Shown here: positions 19,535-28,645 of the stretch, piece after piece
Position numbering within the stretch: the first letter of the stretch is position 1
Layout: every line of letters starts with the position of its first letter
Assembly: GCA_937992055.1 (NCBI GenBank)
Contig: CALKLQ010000041.1
Location: forward strand, 62,001-126,000
Source: an uncultured Clostridia bacterium
GTDB taxonomy: Bacteria; Bacillota; Clostridia; Christensenellales; UBA1242
Length of the DNA stretch: 64,000 nucleotides
Reading direction: 5' to 3'
Program-made: the position numbers and the translations under genes
Notes under the pieces: model-generated
The model's input: the letters and a program-made list of their open reading frames with translations, nothing else
Databases searched by the model: none
Told to the model about the DNA's origin: nothing

Positions 19535-20119
19535 TCAAAATTTTCTTTTTAAAATATCAGATAGCAACAAAATTTTAATTTGCCTTGGCAAGCCTTTAAG
19601 AACTTTTCCCAATTCCTCTCCTGTCAAATCATCATCATAACCATAATTGCCCAGAGCGCTTTTGCCATAGGAATTCATATCATAATCATCAAACGATTGC
19701 TCAAGAAATGAATCAAGTTCTGACATGCTCATATCATCAAAGTTAGGATATTGAGTTTCATCAAATATATTTTCATCAACTTGTTTTCGCCTTAAATCTT
19801 CAAACATTTTATCAATGTCAATTTCTTCTTGTTCTTGAAGATTTTCCACAAAAAGTTTTTCACTAGGTTGCTCTTCCTCTTCATTAAAGGACTGTACTTC
19901 TGGCAATTTACCATACTCTACATTTTCCTCTTTGATTTTAGTATCATAATCTTCTTTAGCATGAGAGGATTCACTTTCAATTTTATTTTTTTTAGATGTC
20001 TTTTCCTTTTTTATTTTTGGCGTCTTATTTTTTTTAAAAAAGTTTTTTCCTTTATCTAGAAAAACGAAAATTAAAAGTACTAAAAGTGCAATTCCAGCAA
20101 TAATAAGGAACTCTTTCAC
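19535..20119 (-). CDS. Single-pass acidic protein downstream of floA
   Basis: 194 residues, family not recognised. A hydrophobic N-terminal helix (FLIIAGIALLVLLIFVFL) is followed by a Lys-rich stretch, then a long Glu/Asp-rich, likely disordered part, and a short C-terminal helical end (GEELGKVLKGLPRQIKILLLSDILKRKF). The start is GTG, two bases after the floA stop, with GGAAG upstream, so it is coupled to floA. The design resembles the coiled-coil protein at 14492-15937. A role at flotillin membrane patches is a guess from position only. Confidence 0.7.
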   Translation of the reverse strand: MKEFLIIAGIALLVLLIFVFLDKGKNFFKKNKTPKIKKEKTSKKNKIESESSHAKEDYDTKIKEENVEYGKLPEVQSFNEEEEQPSEKLFVENLQEQEEIDIDKMFEDLRRKQVDENIFDETQYPNFDDMSMSELDSFLEQSFDDYDMNSYGKSALGNYGYDDDLTGEELGKVLKGLPRQIKILLLSDILKRKF

Positions 20120-20121
20120 CT

Positions 20122-21123
20122 TTATTTTCTTCCTTTCTTTTCATCACTATTTCCAGCCAAAGAATTTCTCATAGCTGTATCAGAGTTGAGATTTTGGATT
20201 TTATAGTAGTCCATTACTCCCATTTGCCCCTTCTTAATAGCTTCTGCCATTGCCTTAGGAACTTCTGCCTCTGCGGACAAAACCATTGCTTTCATTTCTT
20301 GGGTTCTGGCACGCATCTCTTGTTCTGCGGCAGTAGCCATAGCTCTTCTTTCCTCAGCTTTTGCCTGAGCAACCGTTTTATCTGCCTCTGCTTGGTCCAT
20401 CATAAGTCTAGCACCAATATTTTTACCAACATCAATATCGGCCATGTCAATAGAAATAATTTCATAAGATGTACCTGAATCTAATCCCTTTGCAAGCACG
20501 GTTTTAGAAATCAAATCTGGATTTTCAAGCACAACAGTGTGAGTTTCTGCAGAACCTACAGTGGTTACAATTCCCTCACCAACACGGGCAAGTATGGTTT
20601 CCTCTCCAGCACCACCAACAAGTCTGGCGATGTTGGCTCTAACTGTAATTCTTGCCTTAACTTTAAGTTCTATACCATTTTTAGCAATAGCAGAAATCCA
20701 ATCTGTTTCTATTACTTTTGGTGTTACACTTTGTCTTACAGCAAGAGAAATATCACGACCAGCTAGGTCGATAGCTTTAGCCAAATCAAGAGACAATGCA
20801 AATTTTGCACTGTGTGCAGAAATAAGAGAATTGACAACTTTTTGAACATCACCACCAGCCATATAATGGGTTTCTAAATCAACTATCTCAATATTTAAAC
20901 CTGCTTTTTTTGCCTGAATATAAGCATCAATTATGTATGAAACTTTAATTCTACGCATTTTCATACCAACAAGTCTTGTCATAGAAACGTGTGCACCTGA
21001 AACAAGTGCAACAAACCAAGTTTTAATAGGAACAACTGCAAGCACAACGGCAAGCATAACAACTAAAAGCCCTAAAACAACATATAGAACAATTTCCCAT
21101 GTTGCAACTAATAATAAACTCAT
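20122..21123 (-). CDS. floA: Flotillin-like protein FloA
   Basis: Membrane scaffold protein of functional membrane microdomains; 333 residues, the usual length. An N-terminal hydrophobic hairpin ([23 protein letters not shown]) precedes the PHB/SPFH-like domain ([51 protein letters not shown]) and an Ala/Glu-rich C-terminal helix ([20 protein letters not shown]). The ATG overlaps the nfeD stop by four bases. nfeD-floA is the common Firmicutes pair. Confidence 0.95.
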   Translation of the reverse strand: MSLLLVATWEIVLYVVLGLLVVMLAVVLAVVPIKTWFVALVSGAHVSMTRLVGMKMRRIKVSYIIDAYIQAKKAGLNIEIVDLETHYMAGGDVQKVVNSLISAHSAKFALSLDLAKAIDLAGRDISLAVRQSVTPKVIETDWISAIAKNGIELKVKARITVRANIARLVGGAGEETILARVGEGIVTTVGSAETHTVVLENPDLISKTVLAKGLDSGTSYEIISIDMADIDVGKNIGARLMMDQAEADKTVAQAKAEERRAMATAAEQEMRARTQEMKAMVLSAEAEVPKAMAEAIKKGQMGVMDYYKIQNLNSDTAMRNSLAGNSDEKKGRK

Positions 21124-21650
21124 TTTATACCTCCATCTAGAGCAATATATATTACATTATTTTCCACACCAGTAACTACCACATTATTTCCGGCTTCTAT
21201 AACCTCATTTGATAAGACATCGAAAATTTTATCGTCTATTCGCATTTTCCCTACTGGTTTACATTCAGTAATCAATATTCCATGCTTTCCTATAAGATCA
21301 ACGTTTTCATTTTTACTTACATCAGAATAATCAATTGGAATAGCGGTTTTGTTTTCAACTAAGGCAGACTTGCCAATCAATCCATATTTGGCGGAACGAA
21401 TGAATATTAAAAACAAAAGAGTGAAAATTAATGCTAAAATCATTACAATAATAAAAACTTGAATAATTGAGCCAGAAAAAACGGCGTGAAGAACTATTCC
21501 ACCAATTTCGCAAATGATGCCAAAAATACCAAAAAATCCAAAGCCAGGAACAATTGCTTCAACAAAGCAAGAAATGATTCCAACTACTAACAAAATTATT
21601 ACTATCCAAGATGTTTGAGTTGTAAGTTTTACAAGCTCTTCCCAGAACAT
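21120..21650 (-). CDS. NfeD-like membrane protein
   Basis: 176 residues. Three or four hydrophobic helices span about 14-90 (with the typical [19 protein letters not shown]), followed by an OB-fold C-terminal domain ([50 protein letters not shown]). This is the short NfeD type that accompanies flotillins, without the serine protease domain. AAGGAGCG precedes the ATG, and a promoter lies just upstream, so it heads the nfeD-floA transcript. Confidence 0.9.
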   Translation of the reverse strand: MFWEELVKLTTQTSWIVIILLVVGIISCFVEAIVPGFGFFGIFGIICEIGGIVLHAVFSGSIIQVFIIVMILALIFTLLFLIFIRSAKYGLIGKSALVENKTAIPIDYSDVSKNENVDLIGKHGILITECKPVGKMRIDDKIFDVLSNEVIEAGNNVVVTGVENNVIYIALDGGIK

Positions 21651-21671
21651 ATAATCGCTCCTTTTTCAAGA

Positions 21672-21700
21672 TAATAATAACATATTAATTTAACTTTGTG
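21672..21700 (-). promoter_or_regulatory. Promoter for nfeD-floA
   Basis: TTCACA, a 17-base spacer and TATTAT on the minus strand, ending about 22 bases before the nfeD start codon. Confidence 0.5.
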
Positions 21701-21758
21701 AAGATGTAATTTTAAAAAAATTTTTACTAAGATTAGCATTAGTTTACTAAGCTAAATT

Positions 21759-22586
21759 TTAATCTGTAAATCTCTTATAAAAAAAGAAAAGTTGTTGAAC
21801 GTAGGCAGACAAATCTTTAAACCTATCCACCAATTTTTCTCGCATTATCTTTCTATTTGTTTCTTCTTTATCAAAATATTGTTGATAAACTTTTTCTATC
21901 CAAGTATCAACAGGAAAAACATCCTTTTTCCCATAAACAGACATCAAAATACAATCTGCAACCTTGCTTCCTATCCCACAAAACTTTAGTAATTCCTCTT
22001 TTAAAATAGAGGTCTCGAGTGAAGCATAATCTGTCAGCATTTGAAAATCCATTGCGTGTATCAATCTTACAAGTTGACTTGCTCTATATCCGCAACCCGC
22101 TTCAACAAAAAATTTTTCATCAAGTTGTTTTAGTTTTTCTAAGGTTGGAAAGGCAAAGTATTCGCCCATACTTTCGCCAGAATATTCTCTAATATATTTT
22201 ACAGAGTTTTTAATACGCTTTATATTATTATTAGCAGAAATCACCCAACTGACAAACATTTCGATCATGTCTTGATTGAGCATTCTAATTCCATGTCCGT
22301 ATTCTATAATTTGACTAAATTGAGGAAATTTTTTTAATATCTCATTTTTGTAAATATTATAATTTGTATTTAAATCAAAATAATTGATAAAATAATTAAT
22401 TGACTTGGTATATATTCTATATTTATTATCTTCTTTTATTACTTTTGCACATTTATCTGCGCTTAAAATCAAATAATAATCATCAATTTTTTCGTATGAA
22501 AAAATTTGCCCACTTTCAACAATTTGTTCAATATCAAACTGAGTTAAATCTTCTATTTCAATAAAATCTTTTGTTACATTATACAT
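21759..22586 (-). CDS. ogg: 8-oxoguanine DNA glycosylase (OGG1 type)
   Basis: Removes 8-oxoguanine from DNA; 275 residues. An OGG N-terminal domain (ESGQIFSYEKIDDYYLIL) is followed by a helix-hairpin-helix GPD domain. KFCGIGSKVADCILMS holds the catalytic Lys at 208 and FPVDTWI the catalytic Asp at 227, the same 19-residue spacing as in human OGG1. This is the Clostridial OGG1-like group. Single gene with terminators on both sides; no strong ribosome site was noted. Confidence 0.88.
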   Translation of the reverse strand: MYNVTKDFIEIEDLTQFDIEQIVESGQIFSYEKIDDYYLILSADKCAKVIKEDNKYRIYTKSINYFINYFDLNTNYNIYKNEILKKFPQFSQIIEYGHGIRMLNQDMIEMFVSWVISANNNIKRIKNSVKYIREYSGESMGEYFAFPTLEKLKQLDEKFFVEAGCGYRASQLVRLIHAMDFQMLTDYASLETSILKEELLKFCGIGSKVADCILMSVYGKKDVFPVDTWIEKVYQQYFDKEETNRKIMREKLVDRFKDLSAYVQQLFFFYKRFTD

Positions 22587-22723
22587 ATGTTAATTGTATC
22601 ACTTTTTTAATTTAAATAAAAGATATTTTATAGACATCAAAAATTTATAAAAAACTTTCTTCCATAAAATACTTTTGGAGTCACCCAATCTAAAACTTTA
22701 AACGTTAACTTTAATCATAATTT

Positions 22724-22756
22724 TTAAAAAAATCTTAAACATTGTGTTTAAGATTT
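22724..22756 (-). terminator. Terminator of the L21-Prp-L27 operon
   Basis: AAATCTTAAAC (22730-22740) and GTTTAAGATTT (22746-22756) form a perfect 11-bp stem with a 5-base loop; the minus strand continues into a T-run. Confidence 0.88.
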
Positions 22757-22776
22757 CTTTCAGATTAATAAATAAA

Positions 22777-23046
22777 TTAAATAATATTGACATATTTTTT
22801 GTCGCCACTTTGTGAAAAATTAACTTTTCCATCAACAAGGGCATAAATTGTGTAATCTTTTCCAAGTCCAACATTTTTTCCTGGATAAAATTTTGTTCCT
22901 CTTTGTCTTACAATTATGCTTCCTGCTGTGACAGTTTGTCCATCACCACGTTTAACTCCCAATCTTTTAGCTTGTGAGTCTCTTCCGTTCTTTGTGCTAC
23001 CGCCACCTTTCTTGTGGGCAAAAAGTTGCAGATTAATAAACTTCAT
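22777..23046 (-). CDS. rpmA: 50S ribosomal protein L27 (with cleavable N-terminus)
   Basis: 89 residues. The mature part [20 protein letters not shown] with the KFYPGKNVG and YALVDGKV motifs is standard L27. It is preceded by [10 protein letters not shown], a Firmicutes extension of the xLQxFA type that must be removed by the Prp protease, probably between Ala10 and His11, to expose the tail that reaches the peptidyl transferase centre. The Prp gene lies directly upstream and overlaps by 14 bases. Confidence 0.97.
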   Translation of the reverse strand: MKFINLQLFAHKKGGGSTKNGRDSQAKRLGVKRGDGQTVTAGSIIVRQRGTKFYPGKNVGLGKDYTIYALVDGKVNFSQSGDKKYVNII

Positions 23047-23359
23047 TACAGACCTCCACTTTCATAAATTTTTCATTTCCAATTTCAATATCCTTTAAAC
23101 TTACATATAAAGTTTCCATTAATAAACTTGCTTTTTGGGCTTGTTCTTTTGAAAGTTCAAAAGAGAACTCACCTTTATGCTCATTTCGCTTAAAGTCAAC
23201 GTTAAAATTTAAAACTTTGGTAAGCCCCAAATATGTTGATTGAACAAGTGATGAAATCGCACTACAAAGCACGTCTTCTCCACTAAAAGCTTTTCCAGTG
23301 TGACCTTTACAAGAAAGAGAATAAAGAAATTGATTTTTTTTAAAAGTAATTTTCGTCAT
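23033..23359 (-). CDS. prp: Ribosomal-processing cysteine protease Prp
   Basis: Cleaves the N-terminal extension of L27; about 108 residues. The catalytic His lies in CKGHTG (His20) and the Cys in DVLCSAIS (Cys32), matching the His/Cys pair of staphylococcal Prp. I use ATG 23357-23359, two bases after the rplU stop; an in-frame TTG at 23368 overlapping rplU is less likely. There is no strong ribosome site, so translation is probably coupled to rplU. It sits between L21 and L27 as in most Firmicutes. Confidence 0.93.
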   Translation of the reverse strand: MTKITFKKNQFLYSLSCKGHTGKAFSGEDVLCSAISSLVQSTYLGLTKVLNFNVDFKRNEHKGEFSFELSKEQAQKASLLMETLYVSLKDIEIGNEKFMKVEVCNEVY

Positions 23360-23360
23360 A

Positions 23361-23666
23361 TTAAACAATCTCAGTAATTTTTACTTTTGTGTAAGGTTGA
23401 CGATGACCTTGCTTGCTACGAACATTTTTCTTTGCTTTGTATTTGTAAACAACTATTTTGTCACCTTTGCCATGTTCCACAACTTCTGCTTTAATTTTTA
23501 CATTTTTAACAAAAGGTGTTCCAGCGGTAACCTTTCCGTCCTTTTCAAGCATCAAAGCATTAAATTCCAAAGTTGAGCCAACTTCATTTTCAAGTTTTTC
23601 AACGCATACCAAGTCGCCAACTTGAACTTTATACTGCTTTCCACCTGTTTCAATGATTGCAAACAT
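23361..23666 (-). CDS. rplU: 50S ribosomal protein L21
   Basis: 101 residues, with the standard start MFAIIETGGKQYKVQVGDLVCVEKL and the conserved end KRRQGHRQPYTKVKITEI-type (here RSKQGHRQPYTKVKITEIV). Binds 23S rRNA. GGGAGGAAAATT precedes the ATG. First gene of the rplU-prp-rpmA operon, with a structured leader and clear promoter upstream. Confidence 0.97.
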   Translation of the reverse strand: MFAIIETGGKQYKVQVGDLVCVEKLENEVGSTLEFNALMLEKDGKVTAGTPFVKNVKIKAEVVEHGKGDKIVVYKYKAKKNVRSKQGHRQPYTKVKITEIV

Positions 23667-23669
23667 AAT

Positions 23670-23738
23670 TTTCCTCCCTTAAAAATCTCGCTGACATGAG
23701 GTGGCACCAGCACTTAAACCCCATTCATGCGGAAAACT
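23670..23738 (-). ncRNA. L21 leader (autoregulatory mRNA structure), putative
   Basis: The roughly 70-base 5' leader of rplU contains a GC-rich island (TTTTCCGCATGAATGGGG, then GTGCTGGTGCCACC and CATGTCAGCGAGA on the minus strand) in otherwise AT-rich DNA. Its position and GGTGCCACC-type core fit the Firmicutes L21 leader, thought to let L21 control its own operon. I identify it from position and gist, not from a covariance model. Confidence 0.6.
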
Positions 23739-23744
23739 TTAAAA

Positions 23745-23773
23745 GTTATATCACAAACGATATTTAATGTCAA
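23745..23773 (-). promoter_or_regulatory. Strong sigma-A promoter of rplU operon
   Basis: Consensus TTGACA (23768-23773), exactly 17 bases, then TATAAC with a TGA just before the -10. Transcription should start near 23738 and produce the L21 leader. Confidence 0.85.
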
Positions 23774-23946
23774 GAATTTTTAGTCAACCATATATTAATA
23801 TATTAATTAAACATAATCATTTCTAATTAAGTGCTTTTCTGAATTAAGCTAAAAACATAACATACAAAAGATTACACAAGCAAAGAAATAAAATTTCAAA
23901 ACATAGATTATAAGCAGAAATAACAAATTAACACTGTTTAAGCAAC

Positions 23947-24384
23947 CTACTCAACAATAACACTATCATCACAAACCGAAACTATATCTCCGCTTTCTAT
24001 CTTTGAAAGTAATTCGTCGCCAAGTTTGTCAACTACTACAATTTCAGACTTATAAAAATTTTTTGCTAAAACTAATCCAGCCAAAACAGAATTAGGCAAT
24101 TGTTTTGAAGCTAATATGCAAATGGGTGAGCAATTGTTCTCAAGAATGGAAAGAGTGAATAACACATCGACATTAGTATCTTCAAAGTTTTCAACACACA
24201 AAACTTTTGAGCTTATGCTTTTTAAATAAATATCGCTTTTTTTATCTTCAACAACAAGATTATTATTTTTTTTAAAAAGCCCTTTTTGAAAACTATTTTT
24301 TAAATTTAAAACTCCATGACTTACAACCGCCTGCCCTCTTATAACACCAGGAAGTACACTGCGCCCCTTTAAAGATAATTTCAT
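23947..24384 (-). CDS. Aconitase X small (swivel) subunit
   Basis: About 145 residues, DUF126-type swivel domain of the aconitase X family. The N-terminus LKGRSVLPGVIRGQAVVSHGVLNLKNSFQ matches the usual G-x-x-G-x-A start, though the expected ...SFWGG/D-P part is weak, and GLVLAKNFY resembles the usual ILAxxxxR. The ATG overlaps the large-subunit stop by four bases with GGGAGG upstream. It must act with the large subunit to close the active site. Substrate unknown. Confidence 0.72.
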   Translation of the reverse strand: MKLSLKGRSVLPGVIRGQAVVSHGVLNLKNSFQKGLFKKNNNLVVEDKKSDIYLKSISSKVLCVENFEDTNVDVLFTLSILENNCSPICILASKQLPNSVLAGLVLAKNFYKSEIVVVDKLGDELLSKIESGDIVSVCDDSVIVE

Positions 24385-25649
24385 CTTATCCTCCCGCCAC
24401 AAATTTGTTTTATAATTTGTTCCTCTTCAAAAAATCTTGCTGTTGAAAAGCATCTTAGTTTATTTGAATTTGTAATTATATTTGTCTTTGAAATTCTTTT
24501 CAAATTCATTCCCATTAGCGGACAAAAGCTAGAGATAATTCCACCATATTTAATAAGTTCTTTAAATTCAGGCAATTCTTTGAATTTTTCCATAGTTTTT
24601 GAAGATGTTAAAAAATATGTTTTTATTTTAAGCTTATTTTTTTTGTTTTGTCTAAGTTCCCACCCTATTTCATTTGTTAAATTTACAAGTTGATAGAGAG
24701 AAAGATGAGGACAACCTAAAATGCACAATTTTGCTTTTGAGTCAGGATTTTTCCACATAATTTCATAGTCTTGTTTATTCTTTTCAAGGTCCTGTTCGTC
24801 AATGACAATAGTTTTAATTTTTGATTTGATGATTTGCTTTTTTAACAGTTTTACTTCAGGCGTAATTCCATTAATATGAAACAGTCTAACTTTTCCACCA
24901 CAAGAAAATCCTGCTGAAAAATCTTTTAAAAAAGCCAAAGTTGGTTGATCTAAGTTCGCTTTTAAAATTTTTTCAAGACCAAATATAATTGGAACTTTGC
25001 CCTCACACTTTTTAGCTATTGTTTCACCAAGAAGTTGTGGGTCAATCTCTTTACCAACCTCTAATTTAATTGCAATTCCAGCCCTTCTATTTTCATCAAG
25101 CAAAAGTCCATAATTTAATGTTTTTTTCATAATATTGCAAAACAAATCAATAATAGGAGGATTTTCATTGCTTTTTGCGCCCAAAACAGAATTGATATAT
25201 GTAATAGCTACCGATTCAGACCATGCACAAACATCACCATAATCAATTTTATCTTGTTGTTCAAAGCAACCACAAGAATAAGAATTTACATTTAATTTTT
25301 TTAATTCTTGTTCCAAAACATCTTGCCGATTAAAATAAATTTTTTTATAGCTCAATTTTGCGTTTAAAAATTTATGTTTACCAAAAGTATTAGCAAATGG
25401 TTTAGGATTTGAAACCAAGTCAATTTTTGATTTTAATCCATGAGATGATAGTTTATTTAATATTAAAATAGCATTGTCAAAAGCTTTAGTGCCATAACTA
25501 AAGTGAACCTGCCCTATTGAGGAAGTAATAGGCACTAAATTTTTTGCGCCCACTAAATTTCCATAATCAATTAAAGTTTGTAAAACATTTTTCGTTGTTT
25601 CACCCTGTTCACCTTTAAGAATTTGCCTTTCTTCTAAACTTAACCTCAT
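24381..25649 (-). CDS. Aconitase X large (catalytic) subunit
   Basis: 422 residues, DUF521/AcnX type. WSESVAITYINSVLGAKSNENP followed by YGLLLDENRRA is the family core. Candidate iron-sulphur Cys residues are C126 or C128 (SCGCFE), C313 (LGCPHLSL) and C376 (SSFCPLMG); NSNK and GGR near the end also fit. Known members are dehydratases: archaeal phosphomevalonate dehydratase and bacterial cis-3-hydroxy-L-proline dehydratase. No mevalonate or proline gene is adjacent, so the reaction is open. The Cys motif SCGC differs from the usual CTPY. Confidence 0.8.
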   Translation of the reverse strand: MRLSLEERQILKGEQGETTKNVLQTLIDYGNLVGAKNLVPITSSIGQVHFSYGTKAFDNAILILNKLSSHGLKSKIDLVSNPKPFANTFGKHKFLNAKLSYKKIYFNRQDVLEQELKKLNVNSYSCGCFEQQDKIDYGDVCAWSESVAITYINSVLGAKSNENPPIIDLFCNIMKKTLNYGLLLDENRRAGIAIKLEVGKEIDPQLLGETIAKKCEGKVPIIFGLEKILKANLDQPTLAFLKDFSAGFSCGGKVRLFHINGITPEVKLLKKQIIKSKIKTIVIDEQDLEKNKQDYEIMWKNPDSKAKLCILGCPHLSLYQLVNLTNEIGWELRQNKKNKLKIKTYFLTSSKTMEKFKELPEFKELIKYGGIISSFCPLMGMNLKRISKTNIITNSNKLRCFSTARFFEEEQIIKQICGGRIR

Positions 25650-25982
25650 CTTATTTACAACCCTTTTGATATTTTAGCATCAAATTAAATAATCTTTAAC
25701 ATATTTTTGTTCTTAACTTATAAATGCACGCAAAAATTAATCACTAACTAAAAAACTTTGAAATAATAACAAATTATTATAACTACTATATCACAACCTA
25801 ATTATATTTCAAAATATTTTACTCCACCTCAAAATAAAGTTCAACGCACATTAAAGATTACCTCAAAAATTTTAAATGTGCAATATATATATGCCAACAT
25901 TTTTTATATTCAATAATTTTACTCTTGAAAATTAAGCGGCATTATGATATAATTTATTATATTTTTTAAAGAGGTAAACAAA
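25650..25982. other. 333-base gap with promoter, otherwise nothing seen
   Basis: Divergent spacer between aconitase X (minus) and an unknown protein (plus). Very AT-rich. Apart from the promoter at 25925-25953 I see no gene or strong hairpin. Confidence 0.6.
25925..25953 (+). promoter_or_regulatory. Sigma-A promoter
   Basis: TTGAAA, 17 bases, TATAAT with TGA before the -10 (extended). It drives the unknown protein that starts at 25983. Confidence 0.75.
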
Positions 25983-27131
25983 ATGGCAAAAAGAGAAATT
26001 GTTTGGACAAAATATTTAACTATGAGAACCCTGCTTAGAGCTTGGTATGTTTTTGAAAACAAAAATTTCAAACGTGAAATTTTTTTAACAAAAGAATCAA
26101 CAAAAGCTAGCTTTGCGGCATGTCACAATGCACTTTATAATGGTCTGTATTATCCTGATGAAGAACTTGAAAGTAATACCGCACTAATTAGAATAAAAGA
26201 AAAAAGAGAACTCAAAAAAAATGCAACAATAGCCAACTTTATGTCTCCTCAAGAAATTTTAATGAACATACATGCTATGTATGATTGTGCAAACTCAATA
26301 CATGAAGCTGGTTTAAATGCAACTAATGAACAAATTTACTATCTTTGTAAAGAAAACGGAATAAAACACAATTTGCAACAAGCAAAGCTAAACCCAAAAT
26401 ATATTTGCAATGAACCCGAAGCTCTTGTTGAAGTTCAACCAAACTGCCAAAGATTTGTTAAAAAACTAAAAAACAACTTAAAACTTGCAAGCTTTGTTCC
26501 TGCAACTGTTTATAGCGAATTAGATAGCGCAACAAAAAAAGAAAAATTTAATCAAGCTTTAGCAAAATATAAAAAATCATATAATAATTTTTGTTGTGTT
26601 CTTGCAAAACATAGTATCATCAGTCAATCTTCAAGAGCAAAGGTGTTTCAAATTGTTGATAGTGCTTTTTACGGCACAAAACTCCCCTACTTTGGTGTAG
26701 ATTTTCACTCTCTTATTTTAAAAGAAAATGTTGAACAACTTGTAACTAGAAAAGAATTGGAAGCCAACACGGAAAAACTTTCAAAGTTAGCAAAATTTTT
26801 GAAAAATACATCTTTTAAAACCATACCTCAACTAGAAACAATCTTACATAATGAGGCAAACAAACTTAGACAAAATTTTATAGAAAATAACAAAACATAT
26901 CCTGAATGCAATAAAGGTTTTTATAATGCTTTTGCATCCGCTCTATCCCAAGCTTTTGAATTTAAAGATTTGAAAATAGATGAGTTGGGTCAAAACATTG
27001 AGGGTGAAGTTGCTGAAATGATACTCAAAATTAAAAGCTTGAAAAAAATTCTATCCTCTTCGAAAAACATTGAAGAAATAGATAAATCAAGAGAAAAACT
27101 AAATCAAATAAACAAAATTTTAAATGATTAA
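25983..27131 (+). CDS. Unknown soluble helical protein
   Basis: 382 residues. I recognise no domain. There is no signal peptide or membrane segment. It is Lys/Asn/Glu-rich and predicted mostly helical, with a C-terminal coiled-coil-like end (EVAEMILKIKSLKKILSSSKNIEEIDKSREKLNQINKIL) and several Cys residues in the first half (ACHN, YDCAN, LCKENG, FCCVL). AAAGAGGTAAAC precedes the ATG. It has its own extended -10 promoter and a perfect terminator, so it is a single-gene transcript. Base composition is like its neighbours. Confidence 0.8.
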   Translation: MAKREIVWTKYLTMRTLLRAWYVFENKNFKREIFLTKESTKASFAACHNALYNGLYYPDEELESNTALIRIKEKRELKKNATIANFMSPQEILMNIHAMYDCANSIHEAGLNATNEQIYYLCKENGIKHNLQQAKLNPKYICNEPEALVEVQPNCQRFVKKLKNNLKLASFVPATVYSELDSATKKEKFNQALAKYKKSYNNFCCVLAKHSIISQSSRAKVFQIVDSAFYGTKLPYFGVDFHSLILKENVEQLVTRKELEANTEKLSKLAKFLKNTSFKTIPQLETILHNEANKLRQNFIENNKTYPECNKGFYNAFASALSQAFEFKDLKIDELGQNIEGEVAEMILKIKSLKKILSSSKNIEEIDKSREKLNQINKILND

Positions 27132-27194
27132 AAAAGAAATCAAAGAATAATGACTTATTTAAAAGCAAATGATATTTTTTATTAAAAACTTATT

Positions 27195-27224
27195 AAAAAA
27201 CACAGAAAATTTTCTGTGTTTTTT
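27195..27224 (+). terminator. Terminator of the unknown gene
   Basis: A 30-base perfect inverted repeat, AAAAAACACAGAAAA followed directly by its complement, ending in six T. Confidence 0.85.
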
Positions 27225-27361
27225 ACTACTTTCAATTATCTATGACTAATGCAAGTTTTTTTATAAGTATATAATTTTATTAAAAAAAATTATTTATAAA
27301 TAATAAATTAAAAAATAAATAGACCATAAAAGATAGAATTATCTAATTATATTAACATATA

Positions 27362-27389
27362 AAAATGCCTTGCTTTTGCAAGACATTTT
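27362..27389 (-). terminator. Terminator after the DUF378 gene
   Basis: AAAATG-C-CTTGC and GCAAG-A-CATTTT pair with one mismatch around a TTTT loop, with T-rich sequence for minus-strand transcripts. Confidence 0.65.
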
Positions 27390-27397
27390 ATCTTAAT

Positions 27398-27628
27398 TTA
27401 TTTTTCTACATTTCTTGGAAACAAAATTGCTTTATCATAGATAGAAGAGAAAATCAAATAAAGCGCACTTATTCCTACCAAACTATAAATAATTCTTGTT
27501 GCAATCATATTTGAAAAACAAATTGCATTAACCAAGTTATAATTGAATATTCCAATTAACAACCAGTTAAGTCCTCCGATTAGCAATATTATAAAAGCAA
27601 TAATATTTAGAATTCTGATAGCTCTCAT
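27398..27628 (-). CDS. DUF378 (YuzA-like) membrane protein
   Basis: 76 residues with two membrane helices. The pattern LLIGGLNWLLIGIFNYNLVNAI...RIIYSLVGISALYLIF is the DUF378 signature. GGAGGTAAAAA precedes the ATG. No function is known for the family. It follows Ku on the same strand after a 63-base gap. Confidence 0.88.
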   Translation of the reverse strand: MRAIRILNIIAFIILLIGGLNWLLIGIFNYNLVNAICFSNMIATRIIYSLVGISALYLIFSSIYDKAILFPRNVEK

Positions 27629-27691
27629 TTTTTACCTCCTATCATTATTTTTCTACATTTATTTAAAAATATTCAAATCTACCAATGAATT

Positions 27692-28531
27692 TCATGCACG
27701 CTTTTTCATTTTGACAACTTTTTTATCGTTTTCGCTTTTATTAACCTTCTTTTTGGTTGTTTTAGTTTTTGGCTTTTCACTTTCTTTTATTGTCTTTTTT
27801 AAGGCATCCATAAGATTTATCACGTTATGAGGTTTAGAACTTCCTACCTTACCTACTATTTGCTTGCCTTTTATTTTGTCTTCAATCGCTTTTTTCAATT
27901 TTTCTCTATATTCATTTTTATAATTTACAACTTCAAACTTTTGTTGCATATTATTAATTATTTGTTTTGCCATTGTAAGCTCTGTCTGTTTTACGTTTTC
28001 CAACTCAACTTTTTTGGGATTTTGCTGTACCTCGTCAAAAAAATGTAAAGTTGTCATTATCATTTGAGAATTTATTACCCTCAAAGCTATCAAATTTTCT
28101 TTTTCACCAAGCACACACTTAGATATCCCAACCTTATTTTCATCTTGCATAGCTTTTATCAAAAGTGAAAAGGCATTATCTGCTCCGGTAGGGACAACAT
28201 AGTAACTTTTATCAAAATATATAGGGTCAATCTCAGATAAATTAACAAAACTTTCTATAGTTACTATTCTATTTTTATCAGTTTTTAATTTTTCAAGCTC
28301 CTCTTGCGATATGGTTATATATTTTCCTTTTTCATATTCATAACCTTTTATTATGTCTTCTTGTGTCATACGCACCGGACAGGTTTCACAAGTCTTTTTA
28401 AATCTAATTCTTTCACCCGTTTTTTTGTAAAGCATGTTAAAACCTATATCTTGGGATTTCACGCATGAATATAAATCTATTGGAATGTAAACCAAGCCAA
28501 AAGCTATTGCTGTTTTGTAACTCTTTGCCAT
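27692..28531 (-). CDS. ku: Ku protein (bacterial NHEJ)
   Basis: Homodimeric DNA-end-binding ring of non-homologous end joining; 279 residues. The Ku core begins FGLVYIPIDLYSCVKSQDIGFNMLYKK, continues with GYEYEKGKYITISQEELEKL and ends with the LMDALKKTI helix. A Lys-rich C-terminal tail (about 255-279) resembles the DNA-binding tails of other bacterial Ku proteins. AAGGAGATATT precedes the ATG. The usual partner, ligase LigD, is not in this window. Confidence 0.95.
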   Translation of the reverse strand: MAKSYKTAIAFGLVYIPIDLYSCVKSQDIGFNMLYKKTGERIRFKKTCETCPVRMTQEDIIKGYEYEKGKYITISQEELEKLKTDKNRIVTIESFVNLSEIDPIYFDKSYYVVPTGADNAFSLLIKAMQDENKVGISKCVLGEKENLIALRVINSQMIMTTLHFFDEVQQNPKKVELENVKQTELTMAKQIINNMQQKFEVVNYKNEYREKLKKAIEDKIKGKQIVGKVGSSKPHNVINLMDALKKTIKESEKPKTKTTKKKVNKSENDKKVVKMKKRA

Positions 28532-28645
28532 AATATCTCCTTGCCGATATTATGTGATAAATTCAGTTTTTTATGTAGTAGGAAATATCGCAAAGCGGAC
28601 AAACGTAGTTTGGACATTTTGCAGGATTTCCGCCCGTACCAAAAT

